From: Niabella yanshanensis
GTDB lineage: Bacteria; Bacteroidota; Bacteroidia; Chitinophagales; Chitinophagaceae
Direction: 5' to 3'
Length of the DNA stretch: 64,000 bases
Assembly (NCBI RefSeq): GCF_034424215.1
Contig: NZ_CP139960.1
Span: 2,480,001 to 2,544,000 of the forward strand
Shown here: positions 35,545 through 45,518 of the stretch, piece after piece
Position numbering within the stretch: position 1 is the first letter of the stretch
How the letters are laid out: each line of letters opens with the position of its first letter
Made by a program: the position numbers and the translations under genes
Notes under the pieces: generated by a model
Seen by the model: only the letters and a program-made list of their open reading frames with translations
What the model was told of the DNA's origin: nothing
Databases searched by the model: none

Positions 35545-37116
35545 TTAATAACCTGTATTTTGTTTCAAATTAGGATTTACCGCGATCTGCTGACTTGGTA
35601 TTGGGTACACCAAAGTCTTAGGATCTGGATCAGCAGCTTTCTCCTGCCATGCCACCAGGAATTTTCCAAAGCGGATCAGGTCCTGCCTTCTCCAGCCTTC
35701 CCAATACAGCTCACGGGCACGTTCGTCTAACAAGTTGTCCAATGTTAAGGAACCAAAAGCAGCAACGCCCCGGTTAGCTCTTATGCCGTTTACCAGGCCC
35801 AGCGCTTCGCCTGCAGTTCCGGTGCCACCTCTTAATATAGCTTCTGCCTGCATCAGCAGCACATCCGAATAGCGATACACAACCCAGTCATTATTACGCT
35901 GTCCTGTAACGCTATAGTCGAATGCATATTTCATAGGGCGTATGCCCGCCGTTTCCAGCGTAGCGCCCGATGTGCGTATGGTTACTTCACGGGTAAATAC
36001 CAATGGCGCATTAGCAGGGTTCCGGGCCATTAAAGGTTCATTCGTTTTCCAGTTATACTGCTGTCCTGCAAAAAAGCCAACATTTTGTCTTTTAAAGCCT
36101 TTTGTTTTATTATAAGTGGTATCTGCAGCATAATTATAATAAATACCACGCCTTTCATCGTTTGCAGCAAACTTATCATAGTAGTCAGATAAAGTGCACC
36201 AGCCATTCCATCCCCCGGGCGTCATATTATAGTGTGCAATAGTGTTCCAGGCGCGATCTACGTTCCCGCCCCTTTCTCCGTTTTTATTCAATAAGGTATA
36301 AATATTCTCGGTAGACTTTACATCATTATCCGGTGCGAAGTTATCGAAGTATTTACCGGCGCCTGATACGGTGTACAAGCCAGATGCTGTGATTTCTTTG
36401 GCTAATGTAATTACCCGGTTCATATCTTCAGCCGCAAATGTCGGCGCCTGCCGGTTTAAAAAAGCACCTTTATTCAGGTATATTTTCATCAGCAATACTT
36501 TGGCTGCATTACGGTTGGCTACATAAGCAGCGGTAGGCCCATTGGCGGGTAAGCTGTCCAAAATCTCATTCAGGTCTTTCACCATATAATCGATAGCGGC
36601 TTGCGGCTGCAACACTTCGGGAGCGATCCTGAAATCTTCCAAAGCTGCTCCCTCTCTTACCGGAACCACACCATACAGGTCTATCATATCAAACATAGCT
36701 AAAGCTCTTATAAATTTAGCTTCGGCAGCCTGTTGGGCACTGGGGCTATACTTCAACACATTGGTAGCATTATAAATGGCTGTGCCCAGGCTTACGAAAG
36801 TATTATTCATATAACCGTTATCGGCGTTCCAGGTATGCAGGTGAATGGCCCGGTGCATACCATTATCATCCCAGTCTCCACCTCGGGTAGGTGCCATTGC
36901 AGCGTCGGTAGATATTTCCTGCATTACCCAACGTTGCTCTTGTTGATAAGGCGTATTAAGAGAAGTATAGGCCGTTACCAAAAGACCTCCTGGATCAACA
37001 TTACTATTGCCTTCCCCCAGCTCACCTTTAAATTCTTCTGCCAGTTTGGTACAGGATACACTGCCTGTAATAACCGACCCTAACATTAATGTATATAATA
37101 AGTATTTAGATTTCAT
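35545..37116 (-). CDS. SusD/RagB family nutrient-binding lipoprotein
   Basis: Surface lipoprotein that forms the lid over its SusC partner and binds the incoming glycan. The lipobox is VSC (Cys about residue 22, followed by TKLAEEF). Typical SusD blocks are visible: AEAKFIRALAMFDMIDLYGVVPVRE, the TPR-like helices, YRYSDVLLMQAEAILRGG, and the C-terminal ELYWEGWRRQDLIRFGKF. Length is 523 aa. It is 90 bp downstream of its SusC. Ligand is inferred from the trehalase in the same operon. Confidence 0.95.
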   Translation of the reverse strand: MKSKYLLYTLMLGSVITGSVSCTKLAEEFKGELGEGNSNVDPGGLLVTAYTSLNTPYQQEQRWVMQEISTDAAMAPTRGGDWDDNGMHRAIHLHTWNADNGYMNNTFVSLGTAIYNATNVLKYSPSAQQAAEAKFIRALAMFDMIDLYGVVPVREGAALEDFRIAPEVLQPQAAIDYMVKDLNEILDSLPANGPTAAYVANRNAAKVLLMKIYLNKGAFLNRQAPTFAAEDMNRVITLAKEITASGLYTVSGAGKYFDNFAPDNDVKSTENIYTLLNKNGERGGNVDRAWNTIAHYNMTPGGWNGWCTLSDYYDKFAANDERRGIYYNYAADTTYNKTKGFKRQNVGFFAGQQYNWKTNEPLMARNPANAPLVFTREVTIRTSGATLETAGIRPMKYAFDYSVTGQRNNDWVVYRYSDVLLMQAEAILRGGTGTAGEALGLVNGIRANRGVAAFGSLTLDNLLDERARELYWEGWRRQDLIRFGKFLVAWQEKAADPDPKTLVYPIPSQQIAVNPNLKQNTGY

Positions 37117-37205
37117 CTGTTTAATTTTAACGTCCTCGGGTTGTTACCGTCCGGACAGGTTATCAATGGCTATTTGTACACCGCTTTAACATGCTCCTTT
37201 ATATT

Positions 37206-40200
37206 TTAAAGCGAGAAAGAAACACCTAACAATACAGTTCTCGCAGGCGGATAAGGCAGGTACTCAATACCTAAAGAAGGGATGCCGTTGGTTGCTCCAT
37301 CGGTGTTCACTTCAGGATCAAACCCGGTATATTTGGTAATGATAAACAGGTTTTGACCCGTAAGCGAAATGTTGAAATTCTTCAAAGCATTACCGATATT
37401 ACCTACCCTGTACCCTAATGTAAGGTTGGCCATTTTCAGGTAGTTGCCTTTTTCCAGGTATCTGGTTGAAGGCGCAGCCGAGTTAGAAGTAGATTCTTTC
37501 ACACCTGTATTGAAAAATGAAGATCCTATATTCCGTAGAGAAAGATTACTCAAACCAAGCGTAGTAGCTGCCGTATTATTAAACAGGTAATGCCCCATAG
37601 CCCCGTTCATATTAGCGCCTAAACTGAATTTCTTGTACGTAACATTGGTAGAAATACCCAGCAAAGTTGTGGGGTTCGGGCTATTATTATAGAACTTATT
37701 GATGGCCGGATCGTTGGCACTGCTGATGCTGCCATCGGCACCGCGATACATACTCATACCTGTTTGAGGGTCGATGCCTTCATGAATAGCCAGGTACCAA
37801 ACATTCAATGGCTGGCCATTTACCATACGCTGACCCAATACGCCAGAGAAGCCCTGGCCTCTTAACGCACCTGTTTCATAATATCCCACCAGGCCACTTA
37901 CGCTATTTTTCAGGAAGGTAACGTTACCGGTCAGGTCCCAGGTCCAGTCTTGTGTTTTAACCACCGTCCCTGTCAATGCGATCTCCACACCTTTGTTTAC
38001 GATCTCACCATCCAGGTTCACCCAAACACGACCCGCAGGTGCCGGCTGGGCAAGGGTTTGCTCAAATAAGGCATCGGTAGTTTTTTTATTGAAGTAATCA
38101 ATCGATCCATATAAACGATTGTTCAGGATGGAGAAATCGATACCGGCATTGATGGTAGCCGAGGTTTCCCATTTTAAATCGGGGTTGCCATAGTTTGCCT
38201 GGCTGATGCTGCGGTTGCCAAATACCAGCCTGTTCAAAGACGCACCGGAAGGAAACTCCTGGTTACCGGTTTTACCCCAGCCTAACCTCAACTTCAGCTG
38301 GCTGATATTATTGTTGCCTTTTAAGAATGCTTCTTCAGCAATATTCCAGGCCACCGCCAAAGACGGGAAAATAGCATATTTATTATTGGCACCGAACTTG
38401 GTAGATCCGTCTCTCCTGGCCGTAGCCGTAAATAAATAACGATTCAGGTAATTAAAACCCCCTCTGACAAAAAGCGACTGTAATTGATTGGTTGGACTTC
38501 TATAAGAAGCTATTTCTCTTGTGGCAGGAGTAGAATACTGCATATAATCGAAATAGTCCAGCCCAACAAAATTAAACCCTCGTCCAAAAGTGATATTATT
38601 ATTGAAATTATAATCCAGATATTCATAACCGGCAACCGCATTAATATTCCAGTCATCGTTCACCTGCTTGTTATAAGAAAGTGTATGCGTCATCTGCTGG
38701 TTGGTTTCGCCATTGTTGGATATGAATGCCTGCTCATCATTTAAACCGTTAGCAGGATCGATGATACCTGCTCTGTAAATCCCTTCCCGGTTACCGGTTT
38801 GTCTCATCACACTGTATATAAACTTGTATTCCAGGTCGTCGGTAATTTTATAATAAGGCGCCAAATTCACCACCATGGTATTGGTTACCGAGCGATCTTT
38901 AAACGCATCAATAGTAGCCAGTGGGTTGCGGGTAGAAGTATTGATAAAAGTAAGATTACCATTTTCATCTCTTAACGGCCTTGTAGGGTTCCACTGCAAA
39001 GCCTGCGATATCAGGTTACCCTCCGAACCCACCATGGCATTGATAGGCGCATACTGGTTATTGGTTTGGGTAAGGAACAATGAAAAATCAAGTCCCAATC
39101 TCCTGCTTTCTAAAAACCGGAAATTACCGGTAAAGTTGGCTGTATACTTTTTCAATTGCGATCCGGTAATAATACCATTTTGATTCAGGTAACCGCCTGA
39201 CAGACGATACTTACCATGCTCAGTACCACCGGCTACATCCGCATAATAATTTTGTGTTACCGCATTACGGGTAATGGCCTTAAACGCATCTACATCGCTT
39301 CCAAAATCAGCATTGGCGGCTTCCGAAGGAGTGTAGAAGTTCAACGCTTCTCTGAACCGGGCGGCATCCAATACATCAGGATACTCCCGCATATTAGAGA
39401 TACCTGCCGACGCACCTACCGATAATACGGGAGGGCCGGCCTTACCTTTTTTAGTTGTGATAATTACCACACCATTCGCACCGCGTGAACCGTAGATGGC
39501 CGTAGCTGAGGCATCTTTTAAAATGTCCATACTGGCTATATCGCCGGGATTCAGGTAGGTAAGCGGGTTACCCCTGTCTGAAGAAAAGCCGCCCCTGCCT
39601 TCAGGCAGCGGTGAGTTACCCGACATAGGCACCCCATCTAATACAAATAAGGGGTTATTACTGGCCCTGATGGAAGAGTTACCCCTGATGCGCACGGTAA
39701 CAGACCCGCCGGGCTGACCGGTATTGTTGATCACCATCACACCCGGTGTTTTACCCTGTATCAGCTGATCGGGATTTGTCATAATACCCTTGTTGAAATT
39801 TCTTTCGCTGATGGTTACCATCGATCCGGTGAGGTCTTTCTTTCTTGCTGTTCCATAACCGATCACTACTACTTCATCAATGCTCTGGGTAACCGGTGTT
39901 AAGGTAAAGTCTACGGTCTGGGCCTTACCGTCTGCAATATTTACCGATTGGGTACCTGATGCATATCCTACAAAAGAAGCCGTAACCGTATAGCTACCAT
40001 CTTCTAATTTGCTGAAAGAAAAAGAGCCATCACTTCCAACCGAAATACTTAAGTTTTTTTCCACAACCACTACTGTAGCACCGGCTAAAGCTTCTCCTTT
40101 ATCGGAGCTTACTTTCCCGCTAATGGTCCCAGACTGGGCGTAGCTGTTAAAGGCGAAAAGAAATTGCAGCAGCAGCAACACGCCGGCAATTTTTGTAATC

Positions 40201-40274
40201 CGCCCCATCCATAAAGGTGGTCTTTCCATAATCATTGAGTTTAAAGTTTGAGTAAAAAAAAGATTCATTGGCAA
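37206..40274 (-). CDS. SusC/RagA family TonB-linked outer-membrane protein
   Basis: Outer-membrane channel of a SusCD uptake pair. The signal peptide (AGVLLLLQFLFAFNSYAQ) is followed by a CarboxypepD_reg-like domain (GTISGKVSSDKGEALAGATVVV), the TonB-plug with SusC signatures (DEVVVIGYGTARKKDLTGSM; LFVLDGVPMSGN; DMDILKDASATAIYGSRGANGVVIITTKKG type) and a beta-barrel to LLGVSFSL. Length is about 1010-1022 aa. The Met at 40274 is the longest start; a Met 13 codons in (40235, MIMERPPLW) gives a more usual leader. It follows the trehalase gene by 25 bp. Confidence 0.95.
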   Translation of the reverse strand: MPMNLFFTQTLNSMIMERPPLWMGRITKIAGVLLLLQFLFAFNSYAQSGTISGKVSSDKGEALAGATVVVVEKNLSISVGSDGSFSFSKLEDGSYTVTASFVGYASGTQSVNIADGKAQTVDFTLTPVTQSIDEVVVIGYGTARKKDLTGSMVTISERNFNKGIMTNPDQLIQGKTPGVMVINNTGQPGGSVTVRIRGNSSIRASNNPLFVLDGVPMSGNSPLPEGRGGFSSDRGNPLTYLNPGDIASMDILKDASATAIYGSRGANGVVIITTKKGKAGPPVLSVGASAGISNMREYPDVLDAARFREALNFYTPSEAANADFGSDVDAFKAITRNAVTQNYYADVAGGTEHGKYRLSGGYLNQNGIITGSQLKKYTANFTGNFRFLESRRLGLDFSLFLTQTNNQYAPINAMVGSEGNLISQALQWNPTRPLRDENGNLTFINTSTRNPLATIDAFKDRSVTNTMVVNLAPYYKITDDLEYKFIYSVMRQTGNREGIYRAGIIDPANGLNDEQAFISNNGETNQQMTHTLSYNKQVNDDWNINAVAGYEYLDYNFNNNITFGRGFNFVGLDYFDYMQYSTPATREIASYRSPTNQLQSLFVRGGFNYLNRYLFTATARRDGSTKFGANNKYAIFPSLAVAWNIAEEAFLKGNNNISQLKLRLGWGKTGNQEFPSGASLNRLVFGNRSISQANYGNPDLKWETSATINAGIDFSILNNRLYGSIDYFNKKTTDALFEQTLAQPAPAGRVWVNLDGEIVNKGVEIALTGTVVKTQDWTWDLTGNVTFLKNSVSGLVGYYETGALRGQGFSGVLGQRMVNGQPLNVWYLAIHEGIDPQTGMSMYRGADGSISSANDPAINKFYNNSPNPTTLLGISTNVTYKKFSLGANMNGAMGHYLFNNTAATTLGLSNLSLRNIGSSFFNTGVKESTSNSAAPSTRYLEKGNYLKMANLTLGYRVGNIGNALKNFNISLTGQNLFIITKYTGFDPEVNTDGATNGIPSLGIEYLPYPPARTVLLGVSFSL

Positions 40275-40299
40275 AACATTTATTAATTATTAGCTGTTC

Positions 40300-41784
40300 T
40301 CACGCATTTTTCATTTTCAGGTAAACGCCATTGGTCCACCCAAAACCATCCTGGTTAGGATATTCGCCTCCGGTGTTCTTTCCATCGTACTTCTTCATCA
40401 CCGGATACTTTTCCATTAACTTTCCGGTTTGTGCAAAACGGTACTCTATATTGCTCATCCAGTTACTCCGGATAGCCCCGGCCAGATCCCGGTCGCCATA
40501 CCGCAAAGCTGCTTTGTAACCAATCCATTGCAAAGGAGCCCATCCGTTGGGCGCGTCCCACTGCTGATCCGTAGCCACATCGGTGGTTAACAGTCCGCCT
40601 TCCTTTAGCAGGTGCGCTCTTACAAATGCAAGCACCTGCGCGGCATGTTCAGAAGAGCTGATCCCAACATACAACGGGAATAGCATAGCAAGCGATCTTG
40701 ATACAGTATGCTGCTTTTTCAGAAAATGATAGTCTTTATATACTCCATCCGCTTCGTTCCATAAGTATTTTTCTATGGCGTCAATTCTCCCGGCAACTAT
40801 CGTTTCATATTTACGTCTCATGCTCCCGTTACCCGAAACTGTATAAGCATCCAATAATGTTTGCTCCAGATGCAACAACATACAGTTCAGATCTATCGGA
40901 ATAATTTCTGTAGTACAAATACTGTGCAGATTATTACCATCGGCAAGCCACCGGCTCGAAAAATCCCAGCCCGACTCACAGGCAGCTCTTAAATTCCTGT
41001 ATAAATTTTTATTGCCGGGCACTTTATTCATTAAAGCTATATCTAATGCATACCCTTCCGGCCTGGGTGTGTTTTCGGTATCCCAATAACGGTTCAACAA
41101 AGCCCCATCTTCCATTTTTACTACATGTAAGCTGGCTGGTTGCTGGTTGAGATTTTCAGCACCCCGCATCCAGAAACCGTACTCTTTTTCCAGCGCTTCC
41201 CTGTATTTTACGAGTACAGCGTCTCCTTTTTTATCCTGCAGCAAGCGCACCATAGAGGAATAAAAGGGTACCTGTGAACGCGTGAGATAATAAGTACGAT
41301 TGGCATTAGGTATAAACCCGATACTGTTAATAAGGTAAGTGAAATTATCTACCATCCCTTCTACCAGGTCCAACCGGCCGCTTTCGGCCAATCCCAGCAT
41401 CGTAAAATAGCTGTCCCAATAGTATAATTCATTAAACCGTCCGCCCGGAGCCACATACGGATGCGGCAATCCTATCAGGGAGCCTTTATCCAAATTATTG
41501 AAACGTGTTAAGCTGTCCCAAAGATTATGGATATAGTCACATATGGAGCCGGCATCTGAAGACAAATTGGCTTCGGCGCTGGTGGGAATAAAAAAGTTTT
41601 CTCTTATAAAAGCTAAAAGATCAAAGCCTGGCCAATTTTTCTGATTCGCATACTTGGCGGCAATATATGGCAATGCAAACAACGGTTCTGCATCAGCAAA
41701 AGTTTTCTGGTCCTTAAATACGTGTTGAGCCTGCACATCGGCAAACAAAGCTCCTATGGCTGAGGTTGTATCCGTAGCAATCAT
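40300..41784 (-). CDS. treF: Trehalase, GH37, cytosolic form
   Basis: Hydrolyses trehalose to two glucose. Both family signatures are present: PGGRFNELYYWDSY (residues 113-126) and QWDAPNGWAPLQW near residue 410. No signal peptide is visible (MIATDTTSAIGALFADVQ), so it most likely works in the cytosol. At 494 aa it is complete. It is first in a leftward operon with SusC, SusD and an MFS transporter, which points to trehalose uptake as intact disaccharide and cleavage inside. A divergent AraC-type gene starts 187 bp upstream and is the probable regulator. Confidence 0.93.
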   Translation of the reverse strand: MIATDTTSAIGALFADVQAQHVFKDQKTFADAEPLFALPYIAAKYANQKNWPGFDLLAFIRENFFIPTSAEANLSSDAGSICDYIHNLWDSLTRFNNLDKGSLIGLPHPYVAPGGRFNELYYWDSYFTMLGLAESGRLDLVEGMVDNFTYLINSIGFIPNANRTYYLTRSQVPFYSSMVRLLQDKKGDAVLVKYREALEKEYGFWMRGAENLNQQPASLHVVKMEDGALLNRYWDTENTPRPEGYALDIALMNKVPGNKNLYRNLRAACESGWDFSSRWLADGNNLHSICTTEIIPIDLNCMLLHLEQTLLDAYTVSGNGSMRRKYETIVAGRIDAIEKYLWNEADGVYKDYHFLKKQHTVSRSLAMLFPLYVGISSSEHAAQVLAFVRAHLLKEGGLLTTDVATDQQWDAPNGWAPLQWIGYKAALRYGDRDLAGAIRSNWMSNIEYRFAQTGKLMEKYPVMKKYDGKNTGGEYPNQDGFGWTNGVYLKMKNA

Positions 41785-41970
41785 AATAAATAAATTTCTT
41801 TAGCAATCTGCAAAGCATGCTGCAATCAGGTGGCAATCATGTAAAAAATCCTGGCAGCCTTATCGTTTTCTTCTTAAACAAAAATGCATCAACTGATCAT
41901 TTCTTCATACAACGGTATTCACTTTTTATTGAACTGTATTAATCATTTTTTATTTATATTTAACAGAATA

Positions 41971-42831
41971 ATGAAAATAGAATACGAAATTGTAAAACCA
42001 GACAAGGGAAGCTCCTTCCGGCTTCTGCATCATAAAATGGTGCGTGAGTCCGATTTTGTATGGCAATTTCATTATCACCCCGAATATGAGATTGTATTTG
42101 TACCCCAGGGAAGCGGCACCCGGCACGTGGGGAATCATTTAAGTACTTATCACCAGGGAGATCTTGTGCTGATCGGTAGTAATTTACCCCATTCGGGTTT
42201 TGGCCTCAACTCGTCGGGGCTGCACGAAGAAATGGTATTGCAGGTAAAGCCTGAGTTTATCCCCCTGCATTTTGCCGAAATGAATCAGGTAGAATCATTG
42301 CTTGATCGGGCGAGGTATGGCATTTCATTTTACGGAACGACCAGGGATCATGTGGGCGATATTATGGCAGCGATGGTTCATCAACCACCGTTCCAAAGAA
42401 TGATCCGGTTACTGGAGATCCTGGAAAAACTGGCTGGATCCGAAGAGTATACTATTCTCAATAGCAGTATTGTTTCACCTGCCTTGCTTTCTAAACATAA
42501 GGCGCGGCTGCAAAAGGTTTTTTCTTACGTAGAAAAAGAATACGCAGGTGAAGTACAGGTGCAAAAAGCAGCGGCACTGGTAGGACTGTCGGTACCTTCC
42601 TTTTGTAATTTCTTCAAAAAAACCACGCAGATCACTTTTTCTGATTTTGTGAATCAATACCGCATACAGAAATCGTGCATGTTGCTGCACCAGGACAAAA
42701 GTATATCTGAGATTTGTTTCGAATGCGGCTTTAACAATGTAACCTATTTTAACCGCCTTTTTAAACAGATCATGAATGAAACCCCTTCGGCTTTTAAAAA
42801 GAAGATAGGCAGCCTCGGTGAAGTGGCATAG
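41971..42831 (+). CDS. AraC family transcriptional regulator
   Basis: Sugar-responsive activator, probably of the divergent trehalase-SusC-SusD operon. The N-terminal half is a cupin (WQFHYHPEYEIVFVPQGSGTRHVGNHLSTYHQGDLVLIGSNLPH), the usual effector pocket. The C-terminus has two helix-turn-helix motifs (VQKAAALVGLSVPSFCNFFKKTTQITFSDFVNQYRIQKSCMLL; ISEICFECGFNNVTYFNRLFKQIMNETPSAFKKK). The start at 41971 (MKIEYEIVKP) is chosen; the frame is open 29 codons upstream, but that part is hydrophobic and unlike the family. Length is 286 aa. Target is inferred from divergence. Confidence 0.92.
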   Translation: MKIEYEIVKPDKGSSFRLLHHKMVRESDFVWQFHYHPEYEIVFVPQGSGTRHVGNHLSTYHQGDLVLIGSNLPHSGFGLNSSGLHEEMVLQVKPEFIPLHFAEMNQVESLLDRARYGISFYGTTRDHVGDIMAAMVHQPPFQRMIRLLEILEKLAGSEEYTILNSSIVSPALLSKHKARLQKVFSYVEKEYAGEVQVQKAAALVGLSVPSFCNFFKKTTQITFSDFVNQYRIQKSCMLLHQDKSISEICFECGFNNVTYFNRLFKQIMNETPSAFKKKIGSLGEVA

Positions 42832-42933
42832 CGCATTTTTGCTGCCTCCGGAAATTTATTTCTTTTCTTCACCGGTGTCCGTGCCCGTTCTATGATAATT
42901 AGCGTATTTTAGAGCCGGCGTAATCAGCCCGAT

Positions 42934-44850
42934 ATGAATTCACTGGCGCAGGAAACTCTTAAAGAATATTTTGGTTTCGATCATTTCCGCCCCATGCAGG
43001 AGGAAATAGTTGAAGCAGCACTGCAGGGTAACGATGTGCTGGCATTGATGCCCACCGGTGGCGGTAAGTCACTTTGTTACCAGGTACCCGCACTTGCCAA
43101 AGACGGCTTATGCCTTGTTATCTCTCCTCTTATTGCGTTAATGAATGACCAGGTTCAGAACCTGAGAAAAAGAAATATTACAGCTTTTAGCATACATGCA
43201 GGTATGCAACGTAAAGATGTGATCAGTGTATTGGAAACAGCTGCGCATAGTAACTGCAAATTTTTATATGTCTCGCCCGAGCGGCTGGAGACCGCCTTAT
43301 TTAAAGAATACCTGCCGGGGCTGGGTGTTAACTTCATTGCGGTTGACGAAGCGCATTGCATATCGCAATGGGGCTATGACTTCCGGCCACCTTATTTACG
43401 TATTGTAAAACTACGCGACGAATTGCCGGGGGTACCGGTTATTGCCCTTACCGCTTCAGCCACGCCGTTGGTGCAGCAGGATATTTGTGAAAAGCTTTCT
43501 GTTGATGCAGAAAATAAATTCAGGGTATTTCGACAGTCCTTCGAAAGACCAAATCTTTCTTATAGTGTTTTTCATACAGACACCCGTATTAATAAGATCA
43601 TCTCGGTATTAAAATCAGTTCAGGGTTCAGCTATTGTATATTGTAAAACCAGGAAACGATCAAAGGAAATCAGCGAACTACTCAATGCTCAAAACATCAA
43701 CGCTGATTTTTATAATGCCGGCCTGCCCTCTGAAGAAAGAGCGGAAAAGCAGGAACGCTGGATTAAAAACCAAATACGTGTAATAGTATGCACCAATGCA
43801 TTTGGAATGGGTATTGACAAGCCCGATGTGCGTGTGGTAATACATGCCGATGTGCCGGATTGCCTGGAGAATTACTACCAGGAAGCCGGACGTGCAGGGC
43901 GCGACGGGGAAAAATCCTATGCAGTATTGCTGTATGATGAAATGGAGCTGGATGCGCTGAAAGCCTTGCCCGACATGCGTTACCCGGGTATCGACATTAT
44001 CCGGGGTGTATACAGGAATGTAGTGCATTACCTGCAATTACCTGAAGGCGAAATGCCGGGGCATAGCTACGATTTCAACCTGAAGGACTTTATTAAAAAA
44101 TTTTCGCAGGACATACAAACGACTCTTTTCGGTTTAAAAGCGCTGGAACAAAATGGATGGCTTACGTTCAACGAACAGGTTTTTAACCCTGCCACTATAC
44201 GTTTTAATATTTATAAAAACGATTTGTACGAATACGAAAAGAACTTCGCCGAATATGAGCCTCTTATCAAAATTCTTTTGCGTACTTACGAGGGTATATA
44301 TGATTACCCGGTAGCTGTTTCGGAGGGATATATTGCCCATCTTTTAAAATATGATATTGCCGTTGTAAAAGACCAGCTACGCAAGCTACACCTGGACAGG
44401 GTGATTATTTACGAGCCGCAAAAAGAAGATCCGCAGGTAATGCTTACAAGAACCCGTATCAAAACGGCATTGCTTCAGATAGATACAGAAGAGCACAATA
44501 AGCGGAAAAGCATTTTTACGGAAAGGATTGATAAGATCATCGACTATATTAAAGACACTGATACCTGCCGCAGCAAAATCATTGGTAATTATTTTGGCGA
44601 TGTTAAAATGAACGATTGCGGCATTTGCGACAATTGCCTGAAAAAGAAAAAATCGGCGTTGTCGCAGGAAGTTTTTAATAAGATTTCAGATCATTTACAA
44701 CAATTACTGCAAACCCCGACGACAGCTGAAGAAATTTTCAGACAATTAAGCATGTATCATAAAGATCATATCTGGACAGTTATCAATTTTTGGGTAGACG
44801 AGGGAAAAGTAACTATAGAAAAAAACGGTACGATCCTTTTTAATCCCTGA
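42934..44850 (+). CDS. recQ: ATP-dependent DNA helicase RecQ
   Basis: 3'-5' DNA helicase for recombination and fork repair. Walker A is TGGGKS (Lys45), DEAH is at residues 138-141, the RecQ aromatic-loop region reads HCISQWGYDFRPPYL, and motif VI is YYQEAGRAGRDG. The RQC zinc site is present (CRSKIIGNYFG, then CGICDNC). At 638 aa there is a winged-helix-like C-terminus but no obvious HRDC domain, a common form in Bacteroidota. It stands alone, convergent with a Crp/Fnr-type gene. Confidence 0.96.
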   Translation: MNSLAQETLKEYFGFDHFRPMQEEIVEAALQGNDVLALMPTGGGKSLCYQVPALAKDGLCLVISPLIALMNDQVQNLRKRNITAFSIHAGMQRKDVISVLETAAHSNCKFLYVSPERLETALFKEYLPGLGVNFIAVDEAHCISQWGYDFRPPYLRIVKLRDELPGVPVIALTASATPLVQQDICEKLSVDAENKFRVFRQSFERPNLSYSVFHTDTRINKIISVLKSVQGSAIVYCKTRKRSKEISELLNAQNINADFYNAGLPSEERAEKQERWIKNQIRVIVCTNAFGMGIDKPDVRVVIHADVPDCLENYYQEAGRAGRDGEKSYAVLLYDEMELDALKALPDMRYPGIDIIRGVYRNVVHYLQLPEGEMPGHSYDFNLKDFIKKFSQDIQTTLFGLKALEQNGWLTFNEQVFNPATIRFNIYKNDLYEYEKNFAEYEPLIKILLRTYEGIYDYPVAVSEGYIAHLLKYDIAVVKDQLRKLHLDRVIIYEPQKEDPQVMLTRTRIKTALLQIDTEEHNKRKSIFTERIDKIIDYIKDTDTCRSKIIGNYFGDVKMNDCGICDNCLKKKKSALSQEVFNKISDHLQQLLQTPTTAEEIFRQLSMYHKDHIWTVINFWVDEGKVTIEKNGTILFNP

Positions 44851-44867
44851 TGGCAACGCTTATAAAA

Positions 44868-45422
44868 TCATCTCCGTATCCTGCTGAGTGTTTCCTGCGA
44901 CATACCGAGATAACTGGCTACGGATCCCAAAGGAGCACGCAAAAGAATATCCGGTTCCTCTTCCATCATCTGGTAATATCGTTCTTTAGCTGTCATATAT
45001 TGCAAAGCATAGATGCGGCGTTCGAGGTTGATCATTAAAGTACCCATTACCGAGATCATAAGCTTGGAAACAGATATAGACGTTTCCGCAAATTTTTGAA
45101 TACTGTTGAAACTAAGTGTGTTGACTACCGACGCCTCCAGTGCCTCTATACTATTATGAGACGGCTTTTCCAGGAACAGGGTCTCCTTACTAGCCACCAG
45201 GCCATTTTCTTTGATAAAGCCAAGCGTCATATCTTTTCCATCCTCATTGTAAAAGGTACGAAGCAACCCGCTTTCCACGAAGTAAATATTCCGGTCGAGG
45301 GCCTGTTCTCCTCTTAGTCTTTCTCCTTTGCTAAGCTCCAGTACATTAACATGCTGCAATAAAAAGTCCTTAATATCATCGTCTGTTTTGATAATCCCGG
45401 ATAAAAAATTCAAGGCGTACAT
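44868..45422 (-). CDS. Crp/Fnr family regulator (copy 1, ETLSR recognition helix)
   Basis: Cyclic-nucleotide-binding-fold regulator. The N-terminal domain reads LSKGERLRGEQALDRNIYFVESGLLRTFYNEDGKDMTLGFI. The C-terminal helix-turn-helix is GSVASYLGMSQETLSRIRR, and the protein ends right there (184 aa). ETLSR matches the E-xx-S-R pattern by which FNR reads TTGA half-sites. No Fe-S cysteines of FNR type are visible. The start at 45422 is preferred because a TATTTTTG promoter element (45442-45435) lies just upstream; a longer frame to 45497 overlaps a terminator. Its likely target is the efflux operon upstream, whose promoter holds TTGA-N6-TCAA. Confidence 0.88.
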   Translation of the reverse strand: MYALNFLSGIIKTDDDIKDFLLQHVNVLELSKGERLRGEQALDRNIYFVESGLLRTFYNEDGKDMTLGFIKENGLVASKETLFLEKPSHNSIEALEASVVNTLSFNSIQKFAETSISVSKLMISVMGTLMINLERRIYALQYMTAKERYYQMMEEEPDILLRAPLGSVASYLGMSQETLSRIRR

Positions 45423-45434
45423 TTTTTCTTTTTC

Positions 45435-45442
45435 CAAAAATA
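45435..45442 (-). promoter_or_regulatory. Promoter of Crp/Fnr copy 1, -7 element TATTTTTG
   Basis: On the minus strand TATTTTTG reads 45442 to 45435; the ATG begins 13 nt downstream. It supports the start at 45422 and separate expression from the efflux operon. Confidence 0.6.
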
Positions 45443-45459
45443 TCGAATATACCGGCATT

Positions 45460-45489
45460 AAAAAGCTCCTGCTAGACAACAGGAGCTTT
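45460..45489 (-). terminator. Terminator of the TolC-HlyD-ABC operon
   Basis: AAAGCTCCTG (45462-45471) and CAGGAGCTTT (45480-45489) are perfect 10-bp complements with an 8-nt loop; the minus strand continues into a five-T run. Confidence 0.85.
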
Positions 45490-45518
45490 ATCAACAAATG
45501 ATAAACGAAAAAAAAAAT

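Noticed and set aside
44868-45497. Longer Crp/Fnr copy 1 starting at 45497
   Set aside because: The extra 25 residues would be encoded across the efflux operon terminator and the gene's own TATTTTTG promoter element.
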